A stretch of DNA of 64,000 nucleotides, from contig JAUIAB010000014.1 of the NCBI GenBank assembly GCA_030425505.1, positions 1 through 64,000 of the forward strand. The letters are read 5' to 3'. Shown piece by piece: positions 33,797-42,696 of this stretch (positions are counted from its first letter, which is position 1; every line of letters starts with the position of its first letter). Origin of the DNA: Bacteroidia bacterium. GTDB lineage: Bacteria; Bacteroidota; Bacteroidia; Cytophagales; Flammeovirgaceae. The notes beneath the pieces are model-generated. The model was not told where the DNA came from. It did not search any database and saw only the letters and a list, made by a program, of their open reading frames with translations. Position numbers and translations under genes: made by a program.

Positions 33797-34615
33797 TTAT
33801 TTACTGGGTAAAAAGCTATCATGAATTATTTTTAGAATTGCTTCATGAACATTTTCTGAACATGAAGCCACTATTTCTTTGCCAAAGATATAATTGCTTT
33901 CGCATTTAAAATCAGAAACCATGCCATCTGCCTCTTGTACTATTAACGCTCCTGCTGCGACATCCCATGGATTGAGATGGGTTTCATAGAATGCTTCAAA
34001 TCTACCACTAGCCACGTATGCCAGGTCAAGGGCAGCTGATCCCAGCCGTCTGATTCCATGTGTTTTACGCATTATTTCCTCCAAACATTTTAAGTAAGGC
34101 TGTATGTTTTCTAACGTAGCATAGGGAAAGCCTGTTACTATCAGGCTGTTTTTTATTTTTTGCTCTTTTGATGTCTGTATTTTTGTACTGTTTAGGTATG
34201 CCCCCCCATTTTTTGAGGCGTGAAAGCACTCTTTTCTATTTGGATCATAAACTACTCCAAGTAGTATTTCTTTCTTGTGCATTAAAGCTATGCTCACTGA
34301 AAATATGGGTATCCCATGTACAAAGTTTGTAGTACCATCTAAAGGGTCTATTACCCAGTTATAACCATCAACAGCTTCTTTTCCTGTACCTTCTTCAGCT
34401 ATAAAACCAGCTCCTGGCAGAAGTATCTTCAACTCTTTGACTATTTCTTTTTCTGCCTCTTTGTCTACATAAGAAACCATGTCGTTTATCCCTTTGTACT
34501 CTATGGATTCTTTTGTGAAGTTTTTTAACTCCGCTTCTATATTATCTCCTACTTTTTTGGCTAGTTGAATTACTTTCTCTTTAATACTTGCTATTTCGGT
34601 TATGGGTAATGACAC
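33797..34615 (-). CDS. Inositol monophosphatase family protein
   Basis: A 272-residue metal-dependent phosphatase. Metal-binding motifs are GFIAEEGTG, WVIDPLDGTTNFVHG and WDVAAGALIVQEADG, with AYVASGRFEAFYE between. Bacteroidota members are annotated as inositol-1-monophosphatase (SuhB-like) but may act on other sugar phosphates. It is first in the minus-strand run with ilvE and the thioesterase. Confidence 0.88.
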   Translation of the reverse strand: MSLPITEIASIKEKVIQLAKKVGDNIEAELKNFTKESIEYKGINDMVSYVDKEAEKEIVKELKILLPGAGFIAEEGTGKEAVDGYNWVIDPLDGTTNFVHGIPIFSVSIALMHKKEILLGVVYDPNRKECFHASKNGGAYLNSTKIQTSKEQKIKNSLIVTGFPYATLENIQPYLKCLEEIMRKTHGIRRLGSAALDLAYVASGRFEAFYETHLNPWDVAAGALIVQEADGMVSDFKCESNYIFGKEIVASCSENVHEAILKIIHDSFLPSK

Positions 34616-34659
34616 TTTTTTTTTTGCAAAAATACTTATTCTTTGGTTAATGATTTTAG

Positions 34660-34849
34660 CCCAAATAATTCGAGACCTATTTAATGGAACAGGTAACTCT
34701 CTTATTACAAAGTAATTGATTATGCAAGAATTGAGCTAACTGATCCCCAAATTTGGGGAAGAAAATATTATGAAATTTAAAATTTAATCATTTGATAATC
34801 AATTACTTATTATGCAATTAGCGACCTCCGCATGAATAATACAGGTTAG
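34660..34849. repeat. Repeat R3, copy 2, split by a 105-bp insert
   Basis: The flanks (34660-34715 and 34821-34849) align with R3 copy 1 (TTTAATGGAACAGGTAACTC; ACCTCCGCATGAATAATACA). Between them, at about 34716-34820, is an insert absent from copy 1. Near its edges it has inverted arms AAGTAATTGATTAT (34710-34723) and ATAATCAATTACTT (34795-34808), a direct repeat ATTATGCAA (34719 and 34809) and a perfect palindrome CCCCAAATTTGGGG (34745-34758). Confidence 0.6.
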
Positions 34850-34956
34850 TACTAAACTCTTCTTGTTTTTTCTAATTGGTAGTAAAACCAAGTTTTTCGG
34901 GTTTATAAAAAAAATTAAGATGAGTTCACTACTTTTAAACTCTAATTTTTGAGTTT

Positions 34957-35532
34957 ATGTTTTCGGTATATTTTGAGTTAGGGTTAGAACATATTGCTGA
35001 TTTGAATGGCTATGATCACATTTTGTTTATTGTCGTTTTGGCAGCATCTAAGTCTTGGAGAGAGTGGAAAAAGCTGCTTGTTCTTATTACTGCTTTTACC
35101 CTAGGTCATTCTATTACTTTAGCACTTGCTTCTTTGAAAATTATTAGCGTTAACTCTTCACTGGTTGAGTTTCTTATTCCTTTAACTATATTTATTTCTA
35201 GTGTTTTCAATTATTTTTCTAAGTCTGATGTTTCAAAGAAGTTCGATACTTTGTTTTACCTGAGTGCTCTTTTTTTTGGTACTATTCATGGTATGGGTTT
35301 TTCCAATTACCTAAGCTCTCTTCTCGGAAAAAGCTCTAACATTTTTCTACCTCTCTTTGCTTTTAATGTAGGATTAGAAATAGGTCAAATCTTTATCCTG
35401 GCTATTTTACTTTTATTTTCTTTTGTCATGGTTGATGTTGCAAGAGTGCAAAAACGAGAGTGGACTCTTTTACTTTCAGGTGCTGGAGCTGGGCTTTCTA
35501 TTGTGATGATGCTAGAGAGGTCTTTATGGTAA
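34957..35532 (+). CDS. HupE/UreJ family membrane protein
   Basis: A 191-residue polytopic membrane protein with about six helices. DLNGYDHILFIVVLAASKSWREWKK, LVLITAFTLGHSITLALA and FGTIHGMGFSNYL contain the conserved His and Asp residues of the HupE/UreJ family, linked in other bacteria to nickel or cobalt uptake for urease and hydrogenase. No urease or hydrogenase gene is nearby, so the metal role is only family knowledge. The stop is 7 bp before pbpC, suggesting co-transcription. Confidence 0.8.
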   Translation: MFSVYFELGLEHIADLNGYDHILFIVVLAASKSWREWKKLLVLITAFTLGHSITLALASLKIISVNSSLVEFLIPLTIFISSVFNYFSKSDVSKKFDTLFYLSALFFGTIHGMGFSNYLSSLLGKSSNIFLPLFAFNVGLEIGQIFILAILLLFSFVMVDVARVQKREWTLLLSGAGAGLSIVMMLERSLW

Positions 35533-35539
35533 ATTAAAA

Positions 35540-37855
35540 ATGAGCCTTATTAGATTTATTAAAAAGTACCAGCTACGCATCAAGCTTTTTTCTCTGATTG
35601 GAGCTATGGTATTTTTCTTTCTATTTTTTATTGTAAACTCATTATATCCACTCAAAACAGATATTTCTTATTCTAAGGTGATTTTATCAGATAAAGGAGA
35701 AATTATGAGCTCCTTTCTCAGTGTAGATGATAAGTGGAGAATGAAAACTGAGTTGGATGAGATTAGCCCAGATTTTTTGAAGTGTATTTTGCATAAAGAA
35801 GATCGATTTTTTTATTGGCACTTTGGGTTTAACCCTTTTGCAATTTCCCGAGCAGCATTTAATAATGTTATCGAAGGAAAGAAAACTTCTGGTGCTTCTA
35901 CGATTACTATGCAAGTAGTGCGACTACTTGACCCCAAACCACGAACATATTGGAGCAAGTTTGTAGAGGTTTTTCAAGCTATCAAGCTAGAGTTTTTATT
36001 TTCTAAAGATGAAATTCTAACCATGTATTGTAATTTATTGCCTTACGGCGGTAATATTGAAGGCATAAAAGCAGCTTCGGAGCTTTTCTTAGGGACTCCA
36101 TGTAGTAAGTTAAGCCTAGCACAAGCTATTACGCTAGCTATTGTCCCTAACCGACCCTCATCTTTAGCTTTAGGCAGGTTTAATGATAAAATTGTAGAAG
36201 AAAGAAACCGATGGGTTACTTTATTTAAAAAGGAAAAAATATTCTCTAAACAAAGTTTAGAAGGAGCTAATACTGAACCTCTGCTTGCTTACCGAAGAGC
36301 TTCACCAAAGTTTGCTCCCCACTTATCTCGGTTGCTGCATCATTCTTATTCTTTAAAGGATATTATCAATACTTCCATTTCTCTTTCAAAGCAAGATAAA
36401 GTTAGAAATCTGGCATTTAATTATCTCAAGCCTTTTCACCTATATGGTATCCATAATGCTGCCGTTTTAGTTGTTGACAATAAGGATAGAAGTGTTGTTA
36501 CTTATGTTGGATCTCCTGATTTTTTTGATAACAATCACTCTGGTCAGGTAGATGGAGTTTTGGCCCTTCGATCTCCTGGAAGTACGTTAAAGCCTTTGGT
36601 TTATGGACTCAATTTTGATGAAGGATTCTATACTCCCAAAATGAAAATTTTAGATACTCCTTCAGACTTTGATACGTATAGTCCTCTAAATTTTGATAAT
36701 GAATTTAGTGGTGAAGTAACTTTGTCTGAAGGTCTCTCCAGATCTCTCAATATTCCTGCAGTGCGCTTACTGGATAATATTGGCGTTCCTAGCTTTTTAA
36801 ATAAGTTAAAACTCTCTGGGTTCAAATCGATAGAATCGCAAGAGCATAAGCTTGGGTTATCCGTAATTCTCGGAGGTTGTGGTGTGAGCTTGTTTGAACT
36901 GTGTGGTCTTTACTCTGCTTTTGCAAATCAGGGTCGGTTTTCTCCTCTACATTTTATTAAGGGTGGTTCTGTTCAAAATGCTACTCCTGTTTTAACGCCT
37001 TCATCCACTTATATGGTTTCTGAGATTCTAACAACTTTAAATAGACCCGATTTTCCTGAGCATTACAACCGAGTTAAAAATTTACCCAAAGTAGCCTGGA
37101 AAACAGGAACTTCTTACGGGAGGCGAGATGCGTGGAGCATTGGCTATAACGCCCAGTACACTGTTGGCGTTTGGATAGGGAATTTTGATGGCAAAAGTGC
37201 TGACCAACTGGTTGGAGGGAAGGTTGCTACTCCTCTTATGTTTGAAGTATTTAAGGCTATTCAAAATACACTTGAAGAAGAGTGGCTACAATCTCCTGAC
37301 AGTTTAGATTTTAGACTAGTTTGCGAAGAGTCTGGCTTACCACCTAGTGATTTCTGCCATAATATTATTACGGACTATTTTATACCTCTAAAGTCTCCAA
37401 TCAAAAAGTGTAATCACCTAAAAGCTTATTTTGTTTCTTCAGATGAAAAAGTATCTTTTTGCAACTTTTGCTTGCCAAGCAGTAATTATAAAAAGAAGCT
37501 TTATCACAATTATGACCCAGCTCTTATATCTTATTTTGAGAACAATAATTTTCCTTATGTAAAGATTCCTGCTCACAACCCCTATTGTGAACATGTAGCT
37601 AAGAGAAGTAAACCAGTTATAGTATCTCCGCTGCCAGGAAGGGAATATTTTATTAACAACACAAGTACAGAACTTGTCTTAAAAGCTATAACCACAGCAG
37701 ATGTATCTTTTATTTATTGGTACATAAATGATCGTTTTTTAAAGAGAGTAGATGCCAACTCCGAGTTATTTTTTACCCCTCCTTATGGCAAGGTAAAGAT
37801 TTCATGTAGTGATGATAAAGGAAGAAATACGGATATCTTTATTGAAGTCCAGTGA
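35540..37855 (+). CDS. pbpC: Penicillin-binding protein 1C
   Basis: A 771-residue bifunctional peptidoglycan synthase. One N-terminal membrane anchor (residues 15-35). GT51 transglycosylase with catalytic Glu87 in HKEDRFFYWH and GASTITMQVVRLL. Transpeptidase with SxxK at Ser348 (PGSTLKP), SxN in SRSLNIPA and KTG in WKTGTSYGRRDAW. The C-terminal PBP1C-specific domain (about 600-771) carries several Cys (KCNHLKAYF, FCNFCLP, NPYCEHV). Acts in the periplasm. The last two domains distinguish it from PBP1A. Confidence 0.9.
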   Translation: MSLIRFIKKYQLRIKLFSLIGAMVFFFLFFIVNSLYPLKTDISYSKVILSDKGEIMSSFLSVDDKWRMKTELDEISPDFLKCILHKEDRFFYWHFGFNPFAISRAAFNNVIEGKKTSGASTITMQVVRLLDPKPRTYWSKFVEVFQAIKLEFLFSKDEILTMYCNLLPYGGNIEGIKAASELFLGTPCSKLSLAQAITLAIVPNRPSSLALGRFNDKIVEERNRWVTLFKKEKIFSKQSLEGANTEPLLAYRRASPKFAPHLSRLLHHSYSLKDIINTSISLSKQDKVRNLAFNYLKPFHLYGIHNAAVLVVDNKDRSVVTYVGSPDFFDNNHSGQVDGVLALRSPGSTLKPLVYGLNFDEGFYTPKMKILDTPSDFDTYSPLNFDNEFSGEVTLSEGLSRSLNIPAVRLLDNIGVPSFLNKLKLSGFKSIESQEHKLGLSVILGGCGVSLFELCGLYSAFANQGRFSPLHFIKGGSVQNATPVLTPSSTYMVSEILTTLNRPDFPEHYNRVKNLPKVAWKTGTSYGRRDAWSIGYNAQYTVGVWIGNFDGKSADQLVGGKVATPLMFEVFKAIQNTLEEEWLQSPDSLDFRLVCEESGLPPSDFCHNIITDYFIPLKSPIKKCNHLKAYFVSSDEKVSFCNFCLPSSNYKKKLYHNYDPALISYFENNNFPYVKIPAHNPYCEHVAKRSKPVIVSPLPGREYFINNTSTELVLKAITTADVSFIYWYINDRFLKRVDANSELFFTPPYGKVKISCSDDKGRNTDIFIEVQ

Positions 37856-38194
37856 AAAATAATTCTGGTTTTTATACCAATTTAATTATAAATTATCGTG
37901 TTTAAAGTACTAACCGTTGTGGACTTGCAGGCTGTGAATAATTAAAAAAAAGGACAAAGTGGTCGAAAATTGAATGTAAAACACACTAACACTCTTTGGG
38001 TGAGTTGAAAAAATGGATAATGATTATTTGACTGATATAAAAGAATAAACTGCTGGTGTTTTAAAAGAGTGCCTTGAAGAAAAAATCAAAAACTGCCTAA
38101 AAGTATGTACTAAATTTTCTTATTATCCGATACTTATTCTCAACTTGCGTTTTATTTAAACTTTTAAAATGCTTGGAATCTAACTAATTACATT
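37856..38194. other. Gap of 339 bp, no gene supported
   Basis: AT-rich, no frame longer than about 30 codons with coding character, and no clear terminator after pbpC. A segment near 37905-37990 has a mixed composition unlike the rest (GTTGTGGACTTGCAGGCTGT) and might be an old insertion remnant, but nothing identifies it. The dapB start follows without a clear -7 element. Confidence 0.35.
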
Positions 38195-38920
38195 ATGAAT
38201 ATTCTTTTGATAGGTTATGGGAAGATGGGTAAAGAAATAGAAGAGGTAGCTCTTAGTAGAAACCATACCATCTCTCATATTTTTAACTCAAATGACAAAG
38301 AGAATTTTGAACAAATAAAAGAAACGGCAGTAGATGTAGCTATAGAATTTACAGAACCAAACTCTGCTTACTGTAATATCAAAAGCTGCCTCCAAAATAA
38401 CATCCCTATCGTTTCCGGAACTACTGGCTGGCTTAAGAAAATGGAAGAAGTCAAAAGGATCTGTAAAGACTCTAACGGAAGCTTTTTTTACGCTTCTAAC
38501 TTTAGTCTGGGAGTGAATCTTTTCTTTATGATTAATAAGTATGTAGCAAAATTGATGGAAAAATACTCAGACTACAATATCCAGATCAAAGAAATCCATC
38601 ATACACAAAAAAAAGATGCCCCAAGCGGAACTGCCGTAACCTTAGCAGAACAGATCTTGGAAGAGATTACCAGAAAAAAAGACTGGGTTTTAGGAGAAAC
38701 TAGCTCAAAAAATGAGTTATCTATACTAGCAGAAAGAGTTGATGATATTCCAGGAACTCACTTTATCGCTTACGATAACAAAATAGATCAAATTGAACTT
38801 AAACATACTGCTAAAAGCAGAAAAGGGTTTGCCTTAGGAGCGATATTGGCAGCTGAGTGGATTATTGGAAAAAAAGGATTTTTTGGAATGGAGGATATGC
38901 TTTCTAATATTGAAATGTAA
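38195..38920 (+). CDS. dapB: 4-hydroxy-tetrahydrodipicolinate reductase
   Basis: A 241-residue NAD(P)H-dependent reductase of lysine and diaminopimelate synthesis. Nucleotide site LIGYGKMGKEI, GTTGW, FYASNFSLGVNLFF, and the catalytic HHTQKKDAPSGTA (His pair and Lys). Length is typical of Bacteroidota. It precedes lepB, a pairing common in this phylum; the parAB genes often found just upstream are absent, with pbpC in their place. Confidence 0.93.
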   Translation: MNILLIGYGKMGKEIEEVALSRNHTISHIFNSNDKENFEQIKETAVDVAIEFTEPNSAYCNIKSCLQNNIPIVSGTTGWLKKMEEVKRICKDSNGSFFYASNFSLGVNLFFMINKYVAKLMEKYSDYNIQIKEIHHTQKKDAPSGTAVTLAEQILEEITRKKDWVLGETSSKNELSILAERVDDIPGTHFIAYDNKIDQIELKHTAKSRKGFALGAILAAEWIIGKKGFFGMEDMLSNIEM

Positions 38921-39036
38921 CTCTTCCGTCAAAGTTTAATCCAATAGAATAATTACACTGATTTTCTGATTTAATCTTAAATTTGGAGCTCGATTAGGAA
39001 ATAATAGGTAATCAGAAAAGTTTAACAACATTTATA

Positions 39037-40161
39037 ATGTTCTGGAAAAAGAAAAAAGAAAAAAAGAAAAAAGGAGTTGTCAGAGAGTGGATAGATTCTT
39101 TAGTGTTCGCTGTTGTAGTTGCAACACTGATCCGCTGGGTAGCTGTAGAAGCTTACACCATCCCTACACCTTCAATGGAAAACTCTCTTTTAGTTGGTGA
39201 CTTTCTTTTTGTTAGCAAGCTGCATTATGGTCCCAGGACACCCAAAACTCCTTTGCAACTACCATTAACACATCAGACTATTTGGGGGACAAGTATTCCT
39301 TCTTACTTAGACTGGATTCAACTTCCTCAGTTTCGATTACCAGGCTTTTCGGATGTGAAAAATAATGATGTTGTCGTTTTCAACTACCCAGAAGAGTATA
39401 TTGGAAACCCTGATCCTAGTGTTAAAAACCACTATCCTCTTGATTTGAAAACCAACTATATTAAAAGGTGTATTGCTATTGGCGGTGACTCATTAAAAAT
39501 AGTTGGAAAGAATGTGTACATAAACAACAAACTCATAGATGAGCCTGAAGGCATGCTTACCAGCTATTTTGCGGTGACTAAAAATAAAATAAGTACCAAA
39601 ACATTTAAAAGCTTAGGCATTTCTGATTATACTGAACGCCCTTATGAAGGTGGCTATGAAATACATGCCAATAGAAAAGGGTTCAAAAAACTTCAAAATT
39701 TGAGCTACATAGATACCGTTTTTGAAATTACATACAATGAAGGTAGTCCAATTTCTACAAGAATGTTTCCTAAAGGAATAAACAATGGCTGGACGCCTGA
39801 CTACTTTGGCTCTTTGTATATACCAAAAGAAGGAGATAAAATTTTGATTAATCAAGAGACAATTAATAGATATGGAGAGTTAATTAAAGTTTTTGAAGGA
39901 AATGATGATGTAGAGATTAAAGAAGGTAAAATCTGGATTGATGGCAATGAAATAAGTGAGTATGAGTTTAAGCAAAGCTATTATTTTATGATGGGTGACA
40001 ACCGCCACAACTCCCTTGATTCTAGGTTTTGGGGATTTGTTCCTGCAGATCACATAGTTGGAAAAGCTATTATGGTATGGTTTTCTAAAGAGCCTGGAAA
40101 TAGGCTGAGTACTCTTTTCGAAAGAATCCGTTGGAATAGGTTATTTAAGATTATCGATTAG
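39037..40161 (+). CDS. lepB: Signal peptidase I
   Basis: A 374-residue inner-membrane peptidase. Very lysine-rich N-terminus (FWKKKKEKKKKG), membrane helix (about 21-38), nucleophile Ser46 in TIPTPSMENS, general base Lys in NYIKRCIAIGGD, and the MMGDNRHNSLDSRFWG box. A large insert of about 150 residues between the last two boxes is usual in Bacteroidota forms. The stop codon lies inside a hairpin shared with the convergent nucleotidyltransferase gene. Confidence 0.92.
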   Translation: MFWKKKKEKKKKGVVREWIDSLVFAVVVATLIRWVAVEAYTIPTPSMENSLLVGDFLFVSKLHYGPRTPKTPLQLPLTHQTIWGTSIPSYLDWIQLPQFRLPGFSDVKNNDVVVFNYPEEYIGNPDPSVKNHYPLDLKTNYIKRCIAIGGDSLKIVGKNVYINNKLIDEPEGMLTSYFAVTKNKISTKTFKSLGISDYTERPYEGGYEIHANRKGFKKLQNLSYIDTVFEITYNEGSPISTRMFPKGINNGWTPDYFGSLYIPKEGDKILINQETINRYGELIKVFEGNDDVEIKEGKIWIDGNEISEYEFKQSYYFMMGDNRHNSLDSRFWGFVPADHIVGKAIMVWFSKEPGNRLSTLFERIRWNRLFKIID

Positions 40162-40181
40162 GTAGACTTTTATCTACCTAA
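40158..40181. terminator. Hairpin spanning both stop codons of convergent genes
   Basis: TTAGGTAGA (40158-40166) and TCTACCTAA (40173-40181) form a perfect 9-bp stem around CTTTTA. The lepB stop TAG and the opposing gene's stop TAA both sit within it, so only 8 bp separate the two genes. Confidence 0.65.
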
Positions 40182-41234
40182 CTTCTGTGTATAGCAGGTA
40201 TCTCTAATTGTTATCAATAGACTGTTAAGTTTATCGTAATCAGGGCTTTCTGATAAATGTGAGCTCTCGTAAATAAATTCAATATTAGCAATCTTTTTTT
40301 CTGCTATTTCAAGTAGTTCTTCGTATTGAAATTCTCCTTTTTTTATCTTCAAGAGGTATTCTCTATCTTCTCTCTTTACTTTGAGCTTACCTTCTTTTCC
40401 AATTTCTTCGCACATGTGGAGTAGTCGGAAAGTATGCATCATGTTTTTTGCATCATAGTTTTTATTATGCTGAACTGTATTTTGGTATCGAGCGTCATTT
40501 CGTTTATCTACCCAGTCCCAATACTCTTTATACTCTTTGCAGTATTTAGAATAGCCAGACTTATTAAATGACATAACTGCAATAGGTTCTAGCCCTTTTG
40601 GAATAGAGCTTAGTGCTATATCATTAGCTGAGTCTTTTCTAACAATCCCTTTAAAACTGTCTTCCCCATAATAAACTCCATACGTTTCATGCATGTGTGG
40701 TATCCTTGATAACCCGCATTTATCTTGATACAGGTTATTCAATTCCAAAAATTTAGCAATTGGTATTGAGCCTTGTTGATATGCTACATAGCAAAAGTCC
40801 AGTACTCCTTTTCTCTTTTTTTCAACTGGGTTTAAGATCTTCTTATTCAACCCTTTCGCCTTTCTAATCTGTGTTGTAGCGTAGCCTCCAAAACTATCTT
40901 TACACTGCTTAGACAGAAAGTTCTCTTTTCTGATTTCTTCAAAAATTGGACGCATTTTTAAAATAGATTCTTCTGGCGTGTACAACAACTCAAGCATACT
41001 CGGGTTGCTTTTGTTTAGCAACTCAATAAACCTTTTCAATTCATAGTAAACGATATCATTCTTTTCATCACTTACTTGTTCTACATAGTTAAGCCCATAA
41101 TATTCTTCTTTAGGTAATATGAATACTCCTTTAATATCTTTATCCGATTCGGGTGTTGCCAGATTGTATGCATGGCTTCCACTTATGCATTCATAAACTA
41201 TTAAGTCTTTTTCTTTTAGATCTTTTATTGTCAT
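40170..41234 (-). CDS. RlaP-like nucleotidyltransferase (COG3541), second of a tandem pair
   Basis: A 354-residue protein with an N-terminal nucleotidyltransferase signature (ISGSHAYNLATPESDKDIKGVFI; GS motif and Asp pair at about 20-40) followed by a helical region (TQIRKAKGLNKK, KNYDAKNMMHTFRLLHMCEE). This is the COG3541/RlaP family; phage members are linked to RNA ligase and RNA repair, cellular roles are unknown. The ATG overlaps the stop of the upstream paralogue in an ATGA, so translation is coupled. Which RNA or nucleotide it acts on cannot be inferred. Confidence 0.8.
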   Translation of the reverse strand: MTIKDLKEKDLIVYECISGSHAYNLATPESDKDIKGVFILPKEEYYGLNYVEQVSDEKNDIVYYELKRFIELLNKSNPSMLELLYTPEESILKMRPIFEEIRKENFLSKQCKDSFGGYATTQIRKAKGLNKKILNPVEKKRKGVLDFCYVAYQQGSIPIAKFLELNNLYQDKCGLSRIPHMHETYGVYYGEDSFKGIVRKDSANDIALSSIPKGLEPIAVMSFNKSGYSKYCKEYKEYWDWVDKRNDARYQNTVQHNKNYDAKNMMHTFRLLHMCEEIGKEGKLKVKREDREYLLKIKKGEFQYEELLEIAEKKIANIEFIYESSHLSESPDYDKLNSLLITIRDTCYTQKLGR

Positions 41235-41986
41235 ACCTTTCCTTTCACTACCTTTCTATAAAACCTATCCAGATGCTCTATTTCTCCTTTTGCAGATGGC
41301 AAACTATTTGCTACTTCCTCATTTTTCTTAATCTCTGAAGGTATATATTTCGAAATTATTGGTTCACTTGGCTGTAAGTAGCCTTCCCTTTGTCTGCTTT
41401 TTATTTTAATAAGCTCCTCAATTTTATTTTTTGTTTTGGTATCAACAACCGAAAACATTTTGGGCATTTCTATGTGAGGCATAGTTCTCTTTTCTCTAAT
41501 CCAAGCTCCTGAAATAGTAGTTCTTAATGCATAAAAATACCTTTTTAGCTTAACTTCCTCTCCTTGACACTCTGCAAAGTATTTTTTGGACATGCTCAGA
41601 TAGTGATGCATGCACGCAATAGGTGAGAAATAGAATTGGCTCAATTCAAGTAATTCTGCAAGAAATTTTCTTTCACTTTTGTACACGATTGGAGACTGAA
41701 TCCACTCAAGCAATGCTGCATTAGACTTCCATAAAAGCTCTAGAACCTTTTTTATTTCCCAGCCACCAATATCTAGCTCATCATTGATTGGAAGATCAAT
41801 GGTGTCCTTTTTTTCTTTCAGGGATAGATGCCAGTCTAGGTCATGTGCATAGATAAATCGCACATCATAATCACTATTTGGAGATGGAAACCCCCAAGCA
41901 CGTGAGCCAGACTCACAAGCATAGAGGATTCTAATGTTATGTTCTTTTTCTATATCTGTGAGTTTAGCTTTGATTAGTTTTTCCAT
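41231..41986 (-). CDS. RlaP-like nucleotidyltransferase (COG3541), first of a tandem pair
   Basis: A 251-residue nucleotidyltransferase: CESGSRAWGFPSPNSDYDVRFIY (GS motif plus DxD near residues 26-46), then WEIKKVLELLWKSNAALLEWIQSP and YLSMSKKYFAECQ, features of the YcgL/COG3541 branch. It differs from its downstream neighbour in length and in the motif spacing, so the pair are paralogues of distinct subtypes, not a recent duplication. Repeat R1 (copy 4, reversed) begins 11 bp upstream. Confidence 0.8.
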   Translation of the reverse strand: MEKLIKAKLTDIEKEHNIRILYACESGSRAWGFPSPNSDYDVRFIYAHDLDWHLSLKEKKDTIDLPINDELDIGGWEIKKVLELLWKSNAALLEWIQSPIVYKSERKFLAELLELSQFYFSPIACMHHYLSMSKKYFAECQGEEVKLKRYFYALRTTISGAWIREKRTMPHIEMPKMFSVVDTKTKNKIEELIKIKSRQREGYLQPSEPIISKYIPSEIKKNEEVANSLPSAKGEIEHLDRFYRKVVKGKV

Positions 41987-41996
41987 ATTTAAGTAG

Positions 41997-42081
41997 ATGA
42001 ACAGACCATGTCTGATTTAAAATTGAGGCAAGCACAAAGCAATGATTAAGATACATACCAAACAAACTAGGCAGGTCACAA
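41997..42081 (+). repeat. Repeat R1, copy 4 (opposite orientation)
   Basis: The reverse complement reads CTTGTGACCTGCCTAGTTTG onward and aligns with the other three R1 copies along 85 bp. Unlike them, it points away from the adjacent minus-strand gene start. Relative to copies 2 and 3 it lacks one A near its 41997 end. Confidence 0.75.
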
Positions 42082-42115
42082 GTTTTAAGCAAATAGTAAG
42101 TTTACATCCGTAAAC

Positions 42116-42682
42116 TTACTCTACATCTACTTTACCTTCATAATCCAAATAGTGTAATGCTCGTAAGGCGTCAATGCAATGATTACCCCAATGTGCATTA
42201 AAACCCCACTTTAAATGCCACAAAGCATCTTCTATTGCTGCATTAGTTCCAACATGATTTATTTTAAACAGCTCTACTTTTAAGTCGTGGTATATATCAT
42301 TCAAATCATCGATCAGAGAGCCCAATATTGGTTTTATATCCTCTTCTGATTGTTTACTTTCTTTAAAATAAGGATCAAATATTTCCCAGTAAAATGCTTT
42401 TGTTCCTAAATTAGAAATATTGTGCTTGTTCTCTTTTTTATCTATGCTCAAAGAAGCTTTATCACAAATAAAGTCATTAGAGTATTTAATAGATATTGGA
42501 CTAAGTTTATGACCTGCAGCATACAGATCAATCAATAATGTGTGGAGGTTTGGAAGAAAAACTTTGTTTTCTATTTCTTTTATCTCTAATAAGTTAATTA
42601 GCTTTTTAGCTATATCTAAAAAAGACCTCGTTGACATAGAGTCAACGAGGTCTTTTATATCATCGGATAGATTTTCTCGCAT
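42116..42682 (-). CDS. DUF5063 family protein
   Basis: A 188-residue soluble protein of the DUF5063 family, recognised by FYWEIFDPYFKE, GSLIDDLNDIYHDLKVEL and WHLKWGFNAHWGNHCIDALRALHYLD. Function unknown; members occur as singletons in many Bacteroidota. It starts 14 bp after msrB on the same strand. No catalytic motif is seen. Confidence 0.75.
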   Translation of the reverse strand: MRENLSDDIKDLVDSMSTRSFLDIAKKLINLLEIKEIENKVFLPNLHTLLIDLYAAGHKLSPISIKYSNDFICDKASLSIDKKENKHNISNLGTKAFYWEIFDPYFKESKQSEEDIKPILGSLIDDLNDIYHDLKVELFKINHVGTNAAIEDALWHLKWGFNAHWGNHCIDALRALHYLDYEGKVDVE

Positions 42683-42696
42683 TAAATATTTTTTTG

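Noticed and set aside
37856-38194. Insertion-sequence remnant between pbpC and dapB
   Set aside because: No transposase-like frame or paired ends could be found; composition alone is not enough.
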